NCBI GenBank assembly: GCA_002394725.1
Contig: DGUQ01000197.1
Span: 22,409-45,674 of the forward strand
Direction of reading: 5' to 3'
Source: Ruminococcaceae bacterium UBA4306
GTDB taxonomy: Bacteria; Bacillota; Clostridia; Oscillospirales; Acutalibacteraceae
Length of the DNA stretch: 23,266 nucleotides
In this document: positions 21,181 through 23,266 of the stretch, piece by piece
Numbering within the stretch: the first letter of the stretch is position 1
Layout of the letters: each line of letters opens with the position of its first letter
Notes under the pieces: model-generated
The model's database searches: none
What the model was told of the DNA's origin: nothing
The model's input: only the letters and a program-made list of their open reading frames with translations
Position numbers and translations under genes: made by a program

Positions 21181-23266
21181 ATGAAAAAATTACTGACCAT
21201 CATCACTTCGGCGCTGCTGTGCGTGACCATGCTCGTGCTCTCGCCGGCGCAGGTGGCGGCATCCGCCGCGGACAGCGGTAAGAAGTACATCAGCGAGGTC
21301 AAGGTAGGTATGGGCGAGACCTCTGAGGGAGCCTCTAAGGAGCTTCTTGAAGAGGGCTATACCATCCTCGCCGACGATAAGGGCAACTATGCCGACCTCA
21401 ACGAGGGCGCCGGCACCGGTAACGAACTCAAAGAGGGTCCCAACCAGAAGATCGTTTATCTAGGCTACAAGACCACCGACGACGCAGGCGACGCGATCAC
21501 CGACCTTGCGGTCATGAACATGAACGGCGGCTATAGCTATGAGGACTACGAAAAGCTGATGCAGCAGCAGATGGACACCCAGATCAAGCCCTTTGTCAAC
21601 CGCTTTATCTCTACGCTCAGCGAGTATCGTGAGAACCTGAAAAAGCCGCAGGATTCCGCCAACTACAAGCGCGCGGAGTATTACAGAACGCTGCTCAACA
21701 AGCTGACGGACGACGATACCGGCGGCAATCCGCTGGGCGATCTCTTAATGAATGAGACCAAGTACGAGATGGGCGACGAGGCATACAACGCCCTCTCGGA
21801 GGAAGAAAAGAAAAACCACTGCGACATCCTCACCCTTCTCATGCAGGGCAACGGTCAGGCGGTCATGCTGATGGAGACCGAGCTGACTAAGGCGTCGGAT
21901 TCTTCAAACGACACATGGCTTGACAGATTTTTAAAAACCGATCTCGACGATCTGACAAAGAGCGTCAAAGAGGATAACCCCAACCTCACTCCCTCCGAGA
22001 TCGACAAAGAGCTTGACAAGAGGTATTACGATAACGCCAAGAAGATACGCGAGAAGTGGAGCGCCTTCAATGAGATACTTCTCAACTACGACAACGCAGT
22101 AGATGTCGCGGATGAGGTTGCGGAGGAAGATACCGAGAGCAAAAAAGAGATCAAAATCAGCGAAAATCCGACGGATGACGAAATTGTCAAAGTCGGCAGC
22201 GCTATGATTAAGAATCAGGATAATATGGTCAAGGGCGGCATGGCGTTAGAGGATATCGTCGCTCACGACTACCTTGAGGCGACCGGATACGGCAAGGGCA
22301 CTCTGCTCGAATTCTTTGAGAAGGACGTCACCGAATTCAACAGCGAGAAGAAGATCCGCGAGCTGTATCCGATCATAGACGCGCTCTCAGACGGACAGCT
22401 CGCCGGTCTGGACTTCCTCTCCATCAAGGATATGATCATGATGGCGATAACGGACGAAAACGGCTTTGAAAAGGTGGATGTAAGCAATATGGAGTCTGCC
22501 TCCATCTATCAGGACGTCAACCGTGAGATTTATGAAAAGGGCGGCGTCGCGCTGACCAACAAAGCGCTGCGTGAAAAGGCGTCCGCTCAGCAGGCGTCCC
22601 CTTCTTTTTCGCTAAGCAAAACAGGCATCGTGCTCTGGTGCTGTACGGCAGTAGCCGGACTTGCGGCAGCCGGATCGGCGCTTGGCGCGACTAAGATGGG
22701 CATCCTCAGACAACGTGATGCGCTGCAAAACGCCTTTAATTCCATAGATCATCAGATGGATGATCTACAAAACTATAAAAACACGTTAGAGCGCGGCTCA
22801 AGTGAATGGAGTGAGGCGCACCAGAAATTTAATGATTTGTATAAACAGAGAGGTGAAATTGCGACTAAGCTGCACACAATTGAAGGAACAAATAAGGAAG
22901 CATTTGATAATGCGTCTGAACAGTTTGCCAAAAGATCCAATATTTGTAAATACCTCGCCGCGGGCTTTACCGTAGTCATGGCGTTCCTCGCTGGCTTCTC
23001 CATCTACACCACTATTGAAGAGATGAAGGAGTATTACAAAGTAGATTTCGTTCCTATCCCAAAATATATCGTTGAGGAGGCGGACATCACCGCCACCAAC
23101 GAAAGGGGCGAAAAGGTCATGCTCAAGAACCAGACCGCCTATTACAAGGCAGTATCCTGCAACCGTACCGACGGCAGAAGTGAAGTCGAGAAGAACAACC
23201 ACAAGATTCTCCTCGACCGCGCCGACCTCAACGGCGACGTAGGTCAGCAGTGGCTGGCGCTCTACA
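21181..23266 (+). CDS. Large exported membrane protein, unknown family (3' end outside window)
   Basis: 695 codons are open to the window edge. GGAGGT (21168-21173) lies 7 nt before the ATG. Residues 1-29 are a signal peptide (MKKLLTIITSALLCVTML, cleavage near ASA-A). Residues 33-130 contain a compact motif-rich part (YISEVKVGMGETSEGASKELL, TILADDKGNYADLN, IVYLGYKTTDDAGDAITDLAVMNMNGGYSY) that looks like a small conserved domain. Long helical, charged segments follow. Two membrane helices are at about 482-503 and 588-610, with a coiled-coil-like stretch between them (510-585). I do not recognise the family or assign a function. GC-rich codon use at the start is like the host genes, while the part coding residues about 520-590 is clearly more AT-rich. 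It is unclear whether this gene is part of the element in cotJC or chromosomal. Confidence 0.85.
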   Translation, partial: MKKLLTIITSALLCVTMLVLSPAQVAASAADSGKKYISEVKVGMGETSEGASKELLEEGYTILADDKGNYADLNEGAGTGNELKEGPNQKIVYLGYKTTDDAGDAITDLAVMNMNGGYSYEDYEKLMQQQMDTQIKPFVNRFISTLSEYRENLKKPQDSANYKRAEYYRTLLNKLTDDDTGGNPLGDLLMNETKYEMGDEAYNALSEEEKKNHCDILTLLMQGNGQAVMLMETELTKASDSSNDTWLDRFLKTDLDDLTKSVKEDNPNLTPSEIDKELDKRYYDNAKKIREKWSAFNEILLNYDNAVDVADEVAEEDTESKKEIKISENPTDDEIVKVGSAMIKNQDNMVKGGMALEDIVAHDYLEATGYGKGTLLEFFEKDVTEFNSEKKIRELYPIIDALSDGQLAGLDFLSIKDMIMMAITDENGFEKVDVSNMESASIYQDVNREIYEKGGVALTNKALREKASAQQASPSFSLSKTGIVLWCCTAVAGLAAAGSALGATKMGILRQRDALQNAFNSIDHQMDDLQNYKNTLERGSSEWSEAHQKFNDLYKQRGEIATKLHTIEGTNKEAFDNASEQFAKRSNICKYLAAGFTVVMAFLAGFSIYTTIEEMKEYYKVDFVPIPKYIVEEADITATNERGEKVMLKNQTAYYKAVSCNRTDGRSEVEKNNHKILLDRADLNGDVGQQWLALY

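Overview
The window looks like a chromosomal segment from a gut-type, spore-forming Gram-positive of the Ruminococcus/Oscillospiraceae kind. The reasons are a secreted CotH protein ending in a type I dockerin, a cotJABC spore-coat operon, strong AGGAGG-type ribosome sites, TTGACA/TATAAT-type promoters, many hairpin-plus-U-tract terminators and mid-range GC. This placement is inferred from gene content; no search was run.

Left part (1-10000): a partial MATE transporter and an AraC/cupin regulator are divergent and share two interlocked promoters. They are followed by three independently terminated plus-strand units: a secreted CotH-dockerin protein, a membrane acyltransferase-3, and a very large secreted protein with eight FnIII-like repeats, an SLH-like region and a C-terminal SGNH esterase. 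A family 2 glycosyltransferase comes next. Apart from the transporter and its regulator, the group has a cell-surface/extracellular flavour. A 259-bp, gene-free element with terminal inverted repeats (10001-10259) sits just after the glycosyltransferase.

Middle part (10280-18120): mostly housekeeping genes. They are an RlmD-type 23S rRNA uracil methyltransferase (minus), MurC (plus), a minus-strand DUF2975 / small XRE regulator / lipoprotein-like operon with a near-consensus promoter and adjoining palindromic operator, a membrane-anchored HtrA protease with a Q-rich hexapeptide repeat, and a GNAT acetyltransferase plus amidohydrolase pair.

Right part (18120-23266): cotJA, cotJB and the first third of cotJC run on the plus strand. 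cotJC is cut at its conserved Thr-Asp-Ile-Gly-Thr motif by the end of an element carrying a large serine recombinase, which runs in the opposite direction. The layout resembles the skin element in Bacillus sigK, where a serine recombinase interrupts a sporulation gene. The 3' part of cotJC is not in the window, so the element is either much longer than the window or has left a dead gene. Upstream of the recombinase lie an unlisted 50-codon TTG-start ORF and, on the other strand, a strong promoter and terminator framing about 135 nt without a convincing ORF (a candidate small RNA). The window ends inside a large signal-peptide-bearing membrane protein that I do not recognise.
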